Positions 32,312 to 40,086 of a stretch of 64,000 nt of DNA are shown here, piece after piece. This DNA comes from an uncultured Oscillibacter sp. GTDB lineage: Bacteria > Bacillota > Clostridia > Oscillospirales > Oscillospiraceae. The position numbers were made by a program, and so were the translations under genes. The first letter of the stretch is position 1; every line of letters begins with the position of its first letter. The notes under the pieces were generated by a model, which did not search any database, was not told the DNA's origin, and was given only the letters and a program-made list of their open reading frames with translations. Location of the stretch: the NCBI GenBank assembly GCA_910583785.1, contig CAJTZK010000001.1, forward strand, positions 1 through 64,000. Direction: 5' to 3'.

Positions 32312-32866
32312 ATGGAGGACAAGGATATCATCGCCCTGTATTGGGCGCGGTCAGAGGACGCTATCCGCCGGACGGCGGAAAAGTACGGGGTTTATTGCGG
32401 CCAGATCATCCGCCGGGTGCTGGGGGACGGGCGGGACGCGGAGGAGTGCCTCAGCGATACCTGGCTGGGGGCCTGGAACGCCATGCCGCCCCAAAGGCCC
32501 GCGCGCCTCCCGCCCTTTCTGGGGCGCATTGCCCGGAACACGGCCCTGGACCGCTACGACTACAACGCCGCCCAATGCCGGAGCGGCGGCTTTGAGGCGG
32601 TGCTGGAGGAGCTGGCGGACTGCGTGGGAGGTACGCCCATGGAGGAGGACTTCGACCTCCGCCGCCTGGGGGAGGCCATTTCCAGCTTTCTGGATACCGC
32701 CGCCCCGGCGGCCCGGCTGGTGTTCCTGCGGCGGTACTGGTACTGCGACGGCGTGGCGGAGATCGCCGCCGGGACGGGGTTCAGTCCGTCCAAGGTGAAA
32801 TCCCTGCTCCACCGGACCCGGAAGGGCCTGAGGGAGCATCTCAGGAAGGAGGGCTATGACCTGTGA
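32312..32866 (+). CDS. ECF-like sigma factor
   Basis: 184 residues. Region 2 includes DAEECLSDTWLGAWNAMPP and LGRIARNTALDRY, region 4 includes FSPSKVKSLLHRTRKGLREHL. It belongs to a Clostridia group of sigma-70-family proteins paired with a membrane anti-sigma-like gene. AAGGAGG precedes ATG 32312. Upstream ACTATATAAG (32269-32278) could be a -10 element of an autoregulated promoter, which is inference only. The stop overlaps the next gene in a GTGA junction. Confidence 0.88.
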   Translation: MEDKDIIALYWARSEDAIRRTAEKYGVYCGQIIRRVLGDGRDAEECLSDTWLGAWNAMPPQRPARLPPFLGRIARNTALDRYDYNAAQCRSGGFEAVLEELADCVGGTPMEEDFDLRRLGEAISSFLDTAAPAARLVFLRRYWYCDGVAEIAAGTGFSPSKVKSLLHRTRKGLREHLRKEGYDL

Positions 32867-33990
32867 CAAGAGAAGAATTATTCCGCGCCGTGGGCGAGGT
32901 CCGGGAGGACCAGATCGAGGCGGCGGAAATGGTGAAAAAGCAAATCCATCCCTGGCGGCGCTTCGCCGCGCTGGCGGCCTGCCTGGTGCTGATCGTGACA
33001 GTAGCTGCGGCGTCCGGGGTGAGTGAGACATGGAAATGGACGGCTATTGTCAAGAGCTTCAATCCGGGCGCCGAAGTGGAGGAAGACCCCGACAGCTGGA
33101 GAGTCCTTATCCGGCCGTTCAACCCCTGGGCGGCGGACTCCGGCGGCGAAGCGGCGGCGGGGGGTCTGGACGGCACGGACTACCAGACGGACAACCCGAA
33201 CCGGCCCGCCCATCCCGACTACTCCACCGATGTGGAGATCGGCCAGCTGTCTGGCCCCGGAAGCGGCGAGACCATGATCGGCGTGTCGTCCTGTCTTGCC
33301 TGGCTGTCCCCGGAGGAGATTTTCGCCCAGGACACGGTCATCTTCCGGGGGGCCGTCCGGGAGCTGCACGATTTTAAAGTAGAGTCGGATGGGCCCATGG
33401 AGCAGTATTACACCCGGGCCTTTGTGGAGGTGACGGAGTCCATCCGGGGTGGCCTGACGGTGGGGGAGACGTACAGCCTCCTCTGGCTGGGGGCCAGGGG
33501 CTATATGTCCACCTCCATTTCCGGGGCCCTGGAGGACCTGGACGTGGGCGGCGAGGCCATCTTCATGCCCGCCCGGACGGACCAGGACACGGGCTGGAAG
33601 CAGGGAAGTTCGTATTTCTGCTACGCCGACCTAGCGGACTTCTACCTGGGAGAGGGGACCCGCTACGTTTTTGCCGATACGGCGGAGGGCCTAGTCTTTG
33701 ACCGGAGCACCTACGAGGAAATCGCCGGGGCGGAGACTCTGGACGAGATTGCGGCCTATATCCGGGAGCAGATCGGGGAAGAGGAGCCCCAGCGGTGGGT
33801 CGTCATTGGCGAAGAGGAGGAGCCGGAGTCCGGCGGGTATGTCTTTGTAGAAGGTACGGAGCAGACCCAGCCCGCCGCGGTGCCCGCCGCGCCCCAGACG
33901 GAGCCTTCTGAGACGGTGAACGCCGGACCTTCCGCTTCCGGCCCCAGCGGGGCTTTGGAGCTCCCCGGCGGCGCTTATGTGTCCAAGTAA
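32863..33990 (+). CDS. Membrane-anchored anti-sigma-like protein
   Basis: 375 residues from a GTG overlapping the sigma stop. A cytoplasmic start of about 32 residues (EELFRAVGEVREDQIEAAEM) would contact the sigma factor. One membrane helix follows (FAALAACLVLIVTVAAA). An outside domain of unknown type (about 130-295, AQDTVIFRGAVRELHDF through TLDEIAAYIREQI) ends in a Pro/Ala/Ser-rich tail. Gene order, coupling and topology make it the likely anti-sigma or signal sensor, but no named anti-sigma motif is visible. Confidence 0.7.
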   Translation: MTREELFRAVGEVREDQIEAAEMVKKQIHPWRRFAALAACLVLIVTVAAASGVSETWKWTAIVKSFNPGAEVEEDPDSWRVLIRPFNPWAADSGGEAAAGGLDGTDYQTDNPNRPAHPDYSTDVEIGQLSGPGSGETMIGVSSCLAWLSPEEIFAQDTVIFRGAVRELHDFKVESDGPMEQYYTRAFVEVTESIRGGLTVGETYSLLWLGARGYMSTSISGALEDLDVGGEAIFMPARTDQDTGWKQGSSYFCYADLADFYLGEGTRYVFADTAEGLVFDRSTYEEIAGAETLDEIAAYIREQIGEEEPQRWVVIGEEEEPESGGYVFVEGTEQTQPAAVPAAPQTEPSETVNAGPSASGPSGALELPGGAYVSK

Positions 33991-34215
33991 AAACCGGGCG
34001 TCAGCCCGTAAAAAGCCCTCGGCAGAGTTTCGCTGCCGGAGCGGCGAAAGAAATTAAAATCCGTTTTTCATGACGACATGTGCGTCATGAAAAACACCTC
34101 TCAGTTCTGGAGTGTGCGAAGCGGCCCCGTCTGCCTGTGGCAGATGGGGCCGCTGAGTGCGCGGAAGAACTGCAAACCTTCTCCCTCGTCCAAAATCCTC
34201 AGATTTTGGACGAAA
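33991..34215. other. Intergenic region with five stem-loops
   Basis: Between the anti-sigma-like gene and the HIT gene lie five stems: 33995-34008 (5 bp, followed by GTTTTT on the minus strand, so the likely HIT terminator), 34020-34038 (6 bp), 34064-34094 (perfect 12 bp, TTTTTCATGACG), 34121-34153 (15 bp with one G-T) and 34187-34212 (perfect 11 bp, loop CTCA). No coding frame is convincing. It could be a structured RNA, 3' UTR or relic of a small repeat element. Confidence 0.55.
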
Positions 34216-34554
34216 TCAGCCCGGAGGCCAGGTCATATCCCGGCCGGACAGGACGTGGAAATGCAGGTGGAAGACACTCTGGCCCGCCTGTTCGCCGATG
34301 TTGGAGACCACCCGGTAGCTCTCCAGGTTCAATTCCTTAGCCAGCTTGGCGATGACTTCGAAGATGTGGGCCACCACGCCGCTGTTGTCCGCCGTCACCT
34401 CGGACACGGACCCGATGTGGGCCTTGGGAATTACCAGGAAGTGGGTGGGAGCCTGGGGCGCGATGTCGTGGAAGGCGTAGCAGGCCTCGTCCTCATAGAC
34501 CTTATTGCTGGGGATTTCCCCGGCGGCGATTTTGCAGAATAGGCAGTCGGACAT
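34216..34554 (-). CDS. HIT-family nucleotide-binding hydrolase
   Basis: 112 residues, the normal HinT length. It begins CLFCKIAAGEIPSNKVYED and has the histidine triad HLHFHVLSG near residue 98, used to hydrolyse nucleoside phosphoramidates. AGGAGG precedes ATG. It is last in the minus-strand run downstream of alaS. Confidence 0.94.
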   Translation of the reverse strand: MSDCLFCKIAAGEIPSNKVYEDEACYAFHDIAPQAPTHFLVIPKAHIGSVSEVTADNSGVVAHIFEVIAKLAKELNLESYRVVSNIGEQAGQSVFHLHFHVLSGRDMTWPPG

Positions 34555-34588
34555 GGAAAAACCTCCTTTATGATAACATGGCTTGGAT

Positions 34589-34765
34589 TCAGATAAACTG
34601 GTTTTGCTGGGGGCTGTAGTGATAGTCCAGCCCCGCCAGCGCGGCCTCTAGCGCCGCCCGGTCCGCGTCCAGGGCGGCGCAGAGCTCGGCCAGGCTGGGA
34701 AACTCGTCCCGGAGCTTGGTGTTGACAAAGCTCAGCAGGATGGCCGGGTCCTTGGGGAGGCTCAT
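34589..34765 (-). CDS. DUF4250-family small protein
   Basis: 58 residues beginning MSLPKDPAILLSFVNTKLRD, then LAELCAALDADRAALEAALAG and ending YSPQQNQFI. This matches the short DUF4250 family of Clostridia, whose function is unknown and whose helices resemble a simple HTH. The ATG overlaps the cupin gene's stop in an ATGA junction, so the two are translated together. Confidence 0.85.
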   Translation of the reverse strand: MSLPKDPAILLSFVNTKLRDEFPSLAELCAALDADRAALEAALAGLDYHYSPQQNQFI

Positions 34766-35109
34766 TCCGCCCCGTGCTCCGGCACCACGGCGAAGAAGCG
34801 CAGGTCCTCGCCGCCCTCCGGCGCGTCGTTCATCAGGCTGTGGGCGTGGCCCTTGGGGCAGTAGTGGCAGCTCCCGGCCTCCAGGGGCTCGCAGCCGCCG
34901 TCGTAGAGGATTTTTCCCTTGCCAGAGAGAATGTAGATGATCTCGCTGCTGGTTTCGTGGGTGTGCATCCCGATGGAAGCCCCGGGAATCAGGCGGCCCC
35001 GCATGATCTTGTTCAGCGGGTCGGTGTACATCCGCATGCGGGCCTCCTTCTCGCCGCCCCGCATGTGGGGGATGACCTGGGGCTCCATCTTGTCAAATTC
35101 GATCAGCAT
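34762..35109 (-). CDS. Cupin-domain protein
   Basis: 115 residues from ATG 35109, which has GGAAAGGAG upstream. The double-stranded beta-helix shows the first cupin motif GASIGMHTHETSSEIIYIL and the second YCPKGHAHSLMN, supplying the His/Glu metal ligands. Its substrate is unknown, and these small single cupins act as sugar or amino-acid-related isomerases, dioxygenases or sensors. It overlaps DUF4250 and follows alaS closely. Confidence 0.88.
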   Translation of the reverse strand: MLIEFDKMEPQVIPHMRGGEKEARMRMYTDPLNKIMRGRLIPGASIGMHTHETSSEIIYILSGKGKILYDGGCEPLEAGSCHYCPKGHAHSLMNDAPEGGEDLRFFAVVPEHGAE

Positions 35110-35128
35110 GGTTAGCACTCCTTTCCAT

Positions 35129-37777
35129 TCATCCATTCAGCTTCCCGGCCACGAAGTCGTCCACCATGGCCAGGGCGTCGTCCAGCTTCAAAACGTCCGT
35201 GCCGCCGCCCATGGCGCTGTCCGGCTTTCCGCCGCCCTTGCCGCCGCAGACGGGGGCGATGGCCTTGATGATGTCTCCGGCCTTCACGCCCTGGGCCACG
35301 GCCTCCTTGCCGCAGACCGCCTGGAAGGTGATTTTTCCGTCGTTGACGGAGGCCATGACGCCCACCACGCTGGGCTCCTTGTCCCGGAGGAAGTCGCCCA
35401 TCTTCCGCAGGGCGCCCGCGTCCAGGCCGTCCCGCTGGGCGGTGAGGACCTTGAGGCCCTTCACGTCCTTGGCGCTCATGAGGAAGTTCCGGGCCTCGCC
35501 CAGGGATGCCTCGGCCTTGAACTTGTCCAGGGCCTGGCGCAGCTCCTTGGTTTCGGCCAGCTGCTGTTCAATGCGGCCCTCCAGCTCGGCCGGGGAGGTT
35601 TTCAGAAGCTGGGCGGCGTGGAACAGCATCTGCTGGTTCCGGTTCACCGTCTCCAGGGTCAGTTTGCCCACCGTGGCCTCGATGCGCCGCACGCCGGAGG
35701 CCACGGACCCCTCGGACTTGATGCGGAAGGGCCCGGCCTTGGCGGTGTTGTCCAGGTGGGTGCCGCCGCAGAACTCCATGGAGAAGTCCCCCATTTCCAC
35801 TACGCGGACCACGTCGCCGTACTTTTCGCCGAACATGGCCACCGCGCCCTTGCGCTTGGCCTCTTCGATGGGCAGGACCTCTGTGACAACGGGCAGGCCC
35901 TCCAGGATGGCGTCATTCACCAGACGGTCAATCTCGCTGAGCTGCTCCGGGGTGATGGCCTCGAAGTGGGTGAAGTCGAAACGGATGCGGTCCGGCTCCA
36001 CCAGGGAGCCCGCCTGGTGTACGTGGTCCCCCAGGACCTTCTTCAGGGCCGCGTCCAGCAGGTGGGTGGCGCTGTGGGCCCGGCGGATGGCCTTCCGGCG
36101 CTCTGGGTCAATCTGGGCGCAGACGGTGCCGCCCACCTTCAGCACGCCCTCCGTCATCCGGCCGGAGTGGAGGAACTTGCCGCCCTTGTTCTTCTGCACG
36201 TCGGAGACCTCGAAGCCCGTTTTTTCGGCCAGGAGTACGCCGTGGTCTGCCGTCTGGCCGCCCATCTCGGCGTAGAAGGGGGTCTTGTCCAGGACGACGG
36301 CGGCTTCCACGCCGGAGACGATCTCCTCCACCAGCTCTCCCTCGGCTACGATGGCAACTACCTTGGCGTCCGGAATCTGGTCATTCTCATAGCCCGCAAA
36401 CTCTGTGGCGGGCACCTCGGAGCCAAACTCGATTCCGGCCCAGCCCAGGTCGCCCAGGGCCTCCCGGGCCTTCCGGGCCCGGACCCGCTGCTCCTCCATC
36501 AGTTGGTTGAAGCCGTCCCGGTCCACGGTCATGCCCTCTTCCTCCACCATCTCCACGGTCAGGTCGATGGGAAAGCCGAAGGTGTCATAGAGCTTGAAGG
36601 CGTCCGCGCCGGAGAAGACGGCCTCTCCCCGCTGCTTGTGGGCGGAGAGCAGGTCGTTGTAAATCCGGAGGCCCCCGTCAATGGTCTTGGCGAAGTTTTC
36701 CTCCTCGGTGCGGATGACCTTGGTAATATAGCCCTGCTTCTCCCGGAGGTCGGGATAGGCGGACTCATTTTCGCGGACCACCGTGTCCACCACGTCGAAG
36801 AGGAAGGGCTTTTCCACGCCCAGGAGCCGCCCGTGGCGGGCCGCCCGGCGGAGGAGGCGGCGGAGCACGTAGCCCCGGCCCTCGTTGGAGGGCAGCACGC
36901 CGTCGCAGATCATCATGACGGAGGAGCGGATATGATCCGTGATGACCCGGAGGCTTACGTCGGTTTTGTGGCTTTCCCCGTAGTGGGCGTGGGTGATTTC
37001 AGAGACCTTGTTGGTGATGTTCATCACCGTGTCCACGTCGAAGAGAGAGCCCACGTTCTGGCACACACAGGCCAGCCGTTCCAGGCCCATGCCCGTGTCG
37101 ATGTTTTTGTTTTTCATCTCCTCGTAGTGCCCTTCGCCGTCGTTGACGAATTGGGAGAAGACGTTGTTCCAGACCTCGATATAGCGGTCGCAGTCGCAGC
37201 CCACGGTGCAGGTGGGCTTGCCGCAGCCGTGCTCTTCGCCCCGGTCGTAGTAGACCTCGGAACAGGGACCGCAGGGCCCGGCGCCATGCTCCCAGAAGTT
37301 GTCCTCTTTTCCGAAGCGGAAGATGCGCTCAGCGGGGATGCCGATGTCCTTGTTCCAGATTTCAAAAGCCTCGTCATCGTCCAGGTAAATGGAGGGATAG
37401 AGACGGTCCTCCTCCAGGCCCACTACCTTGGTCAGGAATTCCCAGCAATAGGGGATGGCGTCCTTTTTAAAATAGTCTCCGAAGGAGAAGTTGCCCAGCA
37501 TCTCGAAGTAGGTGCCGTGACGGTCGGTTTTTCCAATGTTCTCAATGTCGCCAGTGCGGATGCACTTCTGGCAGGTGCAGACCCGGTCCCGGGGGGGCTC
37601 CTCTTCCCGGGTAAACCAGGTTTTCATGGGGGCCATGCCGCTGTTGATGAGGAGCAGGCTGGCGTCGTTAGCGGGGGGGATGAGGGAAAAGCTGGGCAGG
37701 CGGAGATGGCCCTTGCTCTCAAAGTAGCTGAGGAACATCTCCCGCAGCTCGTTCAGGCCATGATAGGGGTGTGACAT
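35129..37777 (-). CDS. alaS: Alanyl-tRNA synthetase
   Basis: 882 residues, full length. Class II catalytic core with RHGTYFEMLGNFSFGDYF, a Cys-rich insert (CGKPTCTVGCDCDRY), the editing domain zinc motif HSATHLLDAAL with MEFCGGTHLD, and the C-terminal oligomerisation domain (GGKGGGKPDSAMGGG). It charges tRNA-Ala. GGGAGG precedes ATG. A T-box leader at 38244-38480 should adjust its expression to uncharged tRNA-Ala, although a broken ORF lies between them. Confidence 0.98.
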   Translation of the reverse strand: MSHPYHGLNELREMFLSYFESKGHLRLPSFSLIPPANDASLLLINSGMAPMKTWFTREEEPPRDRVCTCQKCIRTGDIENIGKTDRHGTYFEMLGNFSFGDYFKKDAIPYCWEFLTKVVGLEEDRLYPSIYLDDDEAFEIWNKDIGIPAERIFRFGKEDNFWEHGAGPCGPCSEVYYDRGEEHGCGKPTCTVGCDCDRYIEVWNNVFSQFVNDGEGHYEEMKNKNIDTGMGLERLACVCQNVGSLFDVDTVMNITNKVSEITHAHYGESHKTDVSLRVITDHIRSSVMMICDGVLPSNEGRGYVLRRLLRRAARHGRLLGVEKPFLFDVVDTVVRENESAYPDLREKQGYITKVIRTEEENFAKTIDGGLRIYNDLLSAHKQRGEAVFSGADAFKLYDTFGFPIDLTVEMVEEEGMTVDRDGFNQLMEEQRVRARKAREALGDLGWAGIEFGSEVPATEFAGYENDQIPDAKVVAIVAEGELVEEIVSGVEAAVVLDKTPFYAEMGGQTADHGVLLAEKTGFEVSDVQKNKGGKFLHSGRMTEGVLKVGGTVCAQIDPERRKAIRRAHSATHLLDAALKKVLGDHVHQAGSLVEPDRIRFDFTHFEAITPEQLSEIDRLVNDAILEGLPVVTEVLPIEEAKRKGAVAMFGEKYGDVVRVVEMGDFSMEFCGGTHLDNTAKAGPFRIKSEGSVASGVRRIEATVGKLTLETVNRNQQMLFHAAQLLKTSPAELEGRIEQQLAETKELRQALDKFKAEASLGEARNFLMSAKDVKGLKVLTAQRDGLDAGALRKMGDFLRDKEPSVVGVMASVNDGKITFQAVCGKEAVAQGVKAGDIIKAIAPVCGGKGGGKPDSAMGGGTDVLKLDDALAMVDDFVAGKLNG

Positions 37778-37808
37778 AAGTTCTTCCTCCCAAATTGTAA
37801 TTCTTAGG

Positions 37809-38223
37809 TCATTCGATGATAATTTTATATTCCGGGCCGCCGTCCTCCCCGTTGCAGGGCACGGCGTAAAACCGTTTGCCAGCCAGGGTGCGCAGATTCC
37901 GGATATCCTGGATGCTGCTGGAGCCGAATTCCTGGTAGCAAGTAAGGGCGCTGGCCTGGTTTAGCTCGCCGTAGAAGCCGGTGACGTAGACGGAGTAATG
38001 GTCCAGAATGTCTTCAAAGGGAATCTGCGTGATGTCCTGGGGACAGCCGCCCTCCTCGCCGTATTGGTCCGGCTCCATCTCAAAGGACAGGGAGGTGACA
38101 TAGATGTCCTCCTGTCCGAATCCCGGCTGCCAGTAGGGGGGTCCCCAGGTAAATTCCCTCTTCAACCAATTTATACTCCGGAGCGGCATATTTCTCCGGG
38201 GTGTAGTTTTGAAAATTCCTCAC
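37809..38223 (-). pseudogene. Frameshifted ORF between the T-box and alaS
   Basis: A GTG at 38223 with GGGAG 8 bases upstream opens a frame VRNFQNYTPEKYAAPEYK that runs to GIYLGTP. The adjacent frame then continues YWQPGFGQEDIYVTSLSFEMEP to the stop at 37809. The change falls in a run of six Cs (38136-38141 on the plus strand as Gs). Removing one base gives a continuous 137-residue product, and the span is 415 bases, one over a multiple of three. Family not recognised. Real decay or a homopolymer sequencing error. Confidence 0.75.
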
Positions 38224-38243
38224 GTGATCATCTCCCTTCCACA

Positions 38244-38480
38244 CAAAAAACGCCCCTGACAGCGTCAGGGGCGAAGGCTCGCTTCGCGGTACCACCCTAA
38301 TTATCCCCGGCATGGGGACATCTTAAGCCATCTGGTAACGGGGATGAACCGTTCCGCTCTTCGCGGACCGCTCCAAAGTGGCGGCCTTGCGGCGTGGACG
38401 AGGGGCTTGCACTCTCCCCCTCTCGCTGGGGAACCGTCTCGCAGGGCTGGCTTTTTCACGGCGTTTGACTTGTTGAACCG
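38244..38480 (-). ncRNA. T-box leader (probably alanine)
   Basis: The minus strand contains the T-box core AGGGTGGTACCGCG (38298-38285), immediately followed by a terminator stem CGCCCCTGAC/GTCAGGGGCG and TTTTTT (38273-38244). The bulge TGGT would pair with an ACCA tRNA end, as in tRNA-Ala. Hairpins upstream (38300-38460) correspond to stems I-III, although I could not assign the specifier codon. Uncharged tRNA should favour the antiterminator and allow alaS transcription. Confidence 0.9.
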
Positions 38481-38485
38481 TAGCT

Positions 38486-38513
38486 ATTATATCGTATCCG
38501 CAGCGTTTGTCAA
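38486..38513 (-). promoter_or_regulatory. Promoter of the T-box-alaS transcript
   Basis: On the minus strand a perfect TTGACA (38513-38508) and perfect TATAAT (38491-38486) are 16 bases apart. The -35 overlaps the last codon of the upstream small gene. Confidence 0.88.
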
Positions 38514-38710
38514 GACGGTTTTTCCTCTTTCTCCCGCTTTTTAAGAGCGGCCTTCTTCCGCCCTTTCACCAGAACGCACTCCCCGGTCCGGATACACTCC
38601 CCGCAGCCAATGCAGGGCGTGCTGCCGCTCTGGCCGCTGTATAGAAATCCGCAGATTACCGCAGGGACTGCCAGGACCGCCAGTAAAAACAGCCAGCCAT
38701 ACCATGCCAT
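38510..38710 (-). CDS. Small membrane protein with Cys cluster
   Basis: 66 residues: an N-terminal membrane helix (GWLFLLAVLAVPAVICGFLY), then CIGCGECIRTGEC, a ferredoxin-like CxxCxxC plus a fourth Cys, then a very basic tail (GRKKAALKKREKEEK). GAGGAGGG precedes ATG. It could bind one Fe-S cluster or a metal at the inner membrane face. No family recognised. Its end overlaps the alaS leader's -35 box. Confidence 0.65.
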   Translation of the reverse strand: MAWYGWLFLLAVLAVPAVICGFLYSGQSGSTPCIGCGECIRTGECVLVKGRKKAALKKREKEEKPS

Positions 38711-38741
38711 TGCCGTGCCCTCCTCTTTTTTTACCAGCTTA

Positions 38742-39191
38742 TCACAGAAAGGGCGGCTCTGTCAGTGGCATTCGCAACAGCCGGAGCCCCAGCAGAGGCA
38801 GCAGGGCTTCCGCCGGGCCGGGAAGGGGCGGCAGGGGGAACTCCTGGGGATCGATGACCGTTCCGTCCAGCCGGGGCAGGGCCCGCTGGACGCAGAGCAC
38901 GGGCTCCGCCAGGCTGGAGAGGGTCAGGCTGTCCCGGGGGGAGAGGCCGTAAGATACCACTGTTTCCGCCCGGACCTGGGCCGGGAGGGCCGGAAGGTCC
39001 CCCGGTGCCAGCAGGAGGCGGCAGATGATTTCTCCCGCCGGGTGCTCTGCCAGGGCCTGGCAGCCCTCCGGTGTCAAGGCCAGCAAAGGCCAGATATGTT
39101 CCGCCAGCTCCCCGGGCCGTTGGACCTGCCGGGCCCCTGGCGGCAGGAAGCGGGCCCATTCCATGGGGCATTCATAAATCGCGGCGTCCAT
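38742..39191 (-). CDS. Hypothetical protein, Pro/Leu-rich
   Basis: 149 residues from ATG 39191 with AGGGGG upstream. It starts MDAAIYECPMEWARFLPPG and contains LSPRDSLTLSSL and VLCVQRALPRLDGTVIDP. There is no signal peptide, membrane helix or known motif, and I do not recognise a family. It shares orientation with the small Cys protein 31 bases downstream, so the two may be co-transcribed. Confidence 0.55.
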   Translation of the reverse strand: MDAAIYECPMEWARFLPPGARQVQRPGELAEHIWPLLALTPEGCQALAEHPAGEIICRLLLAPGDLPALPAQVRAETVVSYGLSPRDSLTLSSLAEPVLCVQRALPRLDGTVIDPQEFPLPPLPGPAEALLPLLGLRLLRMPLTEPPFL

Positions 39192-39355
39192 CCCATTCCC
39201 CCTAGCGGGGCGGCTGTGCCCCGGAGCTCCCGGGCCCTTGACGGGCCTGACGGAAAATAGTTTCCGCAAAGGACGGGATTCCATGCAAAATTTCCTCGTC
39301 TTTTTCCCGCGGCTGTGGTAGAATAGAGAAAACAACGGAACTGGGATGAGGTATT

Positions 39356-39889
39356 GTGCATTTTTGGGAACATTTGAAAACGGTAAACCGCCACCGCGCC
39401 CTGGTACGGAAGCACTGTTTCCGCTTGGGGCTTTACTGGCAGGGGCTGACCCACGACCTGTCCAAGTACTCCCCGACAGAATTCTGGCCGGGAGTGAAGT
39501 ACTTCCAGGGAGACCACAGCCCCAATGACCAGCAGCGGCGGGAGGAGGGCTACAGCGCCGCCTGGCTCCACCACAAGGGCCGGAACCGCCACCATTTCGA
39601 ATATTGGACTGACTACCAGCGGGATGGCAGCGGCATCGGCGGCGTGGAGATGCCGCCCAAGTATGTGGCGGAGATGTTCTGCGACCGATTGGCCGCCAGC
39701 AAGGTGTACCAGGGGGAGAACTTTGACACAAGCCACCCCTACCGCTTTTTTGAGCGGGGGAAGGGACGGAGGCTCTTGCTCCACCCGGCGACGTCGGCGC
39801 TGCTGGAGAAAATTTTGATCATTCTCCGGGACCAGGGGGAGGACGCGGCTTTCGACTATGTCCGCCAGGAGGTCCTTGGGAAGAAATAG
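39356..39889 (+). CDS. DUF5662-family protein
   Basis: 177 residues from a GTG with GATGAGG upstream. It opens HFWEHLKTVNRHRALVRKHC and carries His/Asp-rich segments LTHDLSKYSP and AAWLHHKGRNRHHFEYW, an HD-like arrangement that suggests a metal-dependent hydrolase. It matches DUF5662, common in gut Firmicutes and phages, with no confirmed activity. It stands alone. Upstream only a weak TAGAAT -10 is visible. The 39890-40052 stretch after it holds GC-rich inverted repeats but no convincing gene. Confidence 0.8.
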   Translation: MHFWEHLKTVNRHRALVRKHCFRLGLYWQGLTHDLSKYSPTEFWPGVKYFQGDHSPNDQQRREEGYSAAWLHHKGRNRHHFEYWTDYQRDGSGIGGVEMPPKYVAEMFCDRLAASKVYQGENFDTSHPYRFFERGKGRRLLLHPATSALLEKILIILRDQGEDAAFDYVRQEVLGKK

Positions 39890-40052
39890 GCAGGACGCTT
39901 TCCGGAGGAAACTGGTGCCTGGGGACTTTCGCGTCCGGGAGAACGGTGGCCGCGGAAGGGGGGAACCGCCGCGGCGTCCCCGGCGTGGGCTTCAAGGAGA
40001 CCGCCGGGGCAGGGTTATTGATGGCTGGAGAGCCGGGCGTTGAACTGGGAAT

Positions 40053-40085
40053 AAACGCGTGGAGGCGGAAGCCCCCACGCGTTTT
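40053..40085. terminator. Bidirectional terminator
   Basis: AAACGCGTGG and CCACGCGTTT form a 10-bp stem with flanking T/A tracts between two convergent genes. Confidence 0.8.
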
Positions 40086-40086
40086 G

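Noticed and set aside
34937..37774. Open frame of 945 codons on the plus strand
   Set aside because: Lies wholly antisense to alaS. GC-rich codon bias leaves opposite frames open, and the composition is not protein-like.
39858..40043. Plus-strand ORF of 61 codons between DUF5662 and the XRE gene
   Set aside because: Very Arg/Gly-rich, no ribosome-binding site, and made of GC-rich inverted repeats.
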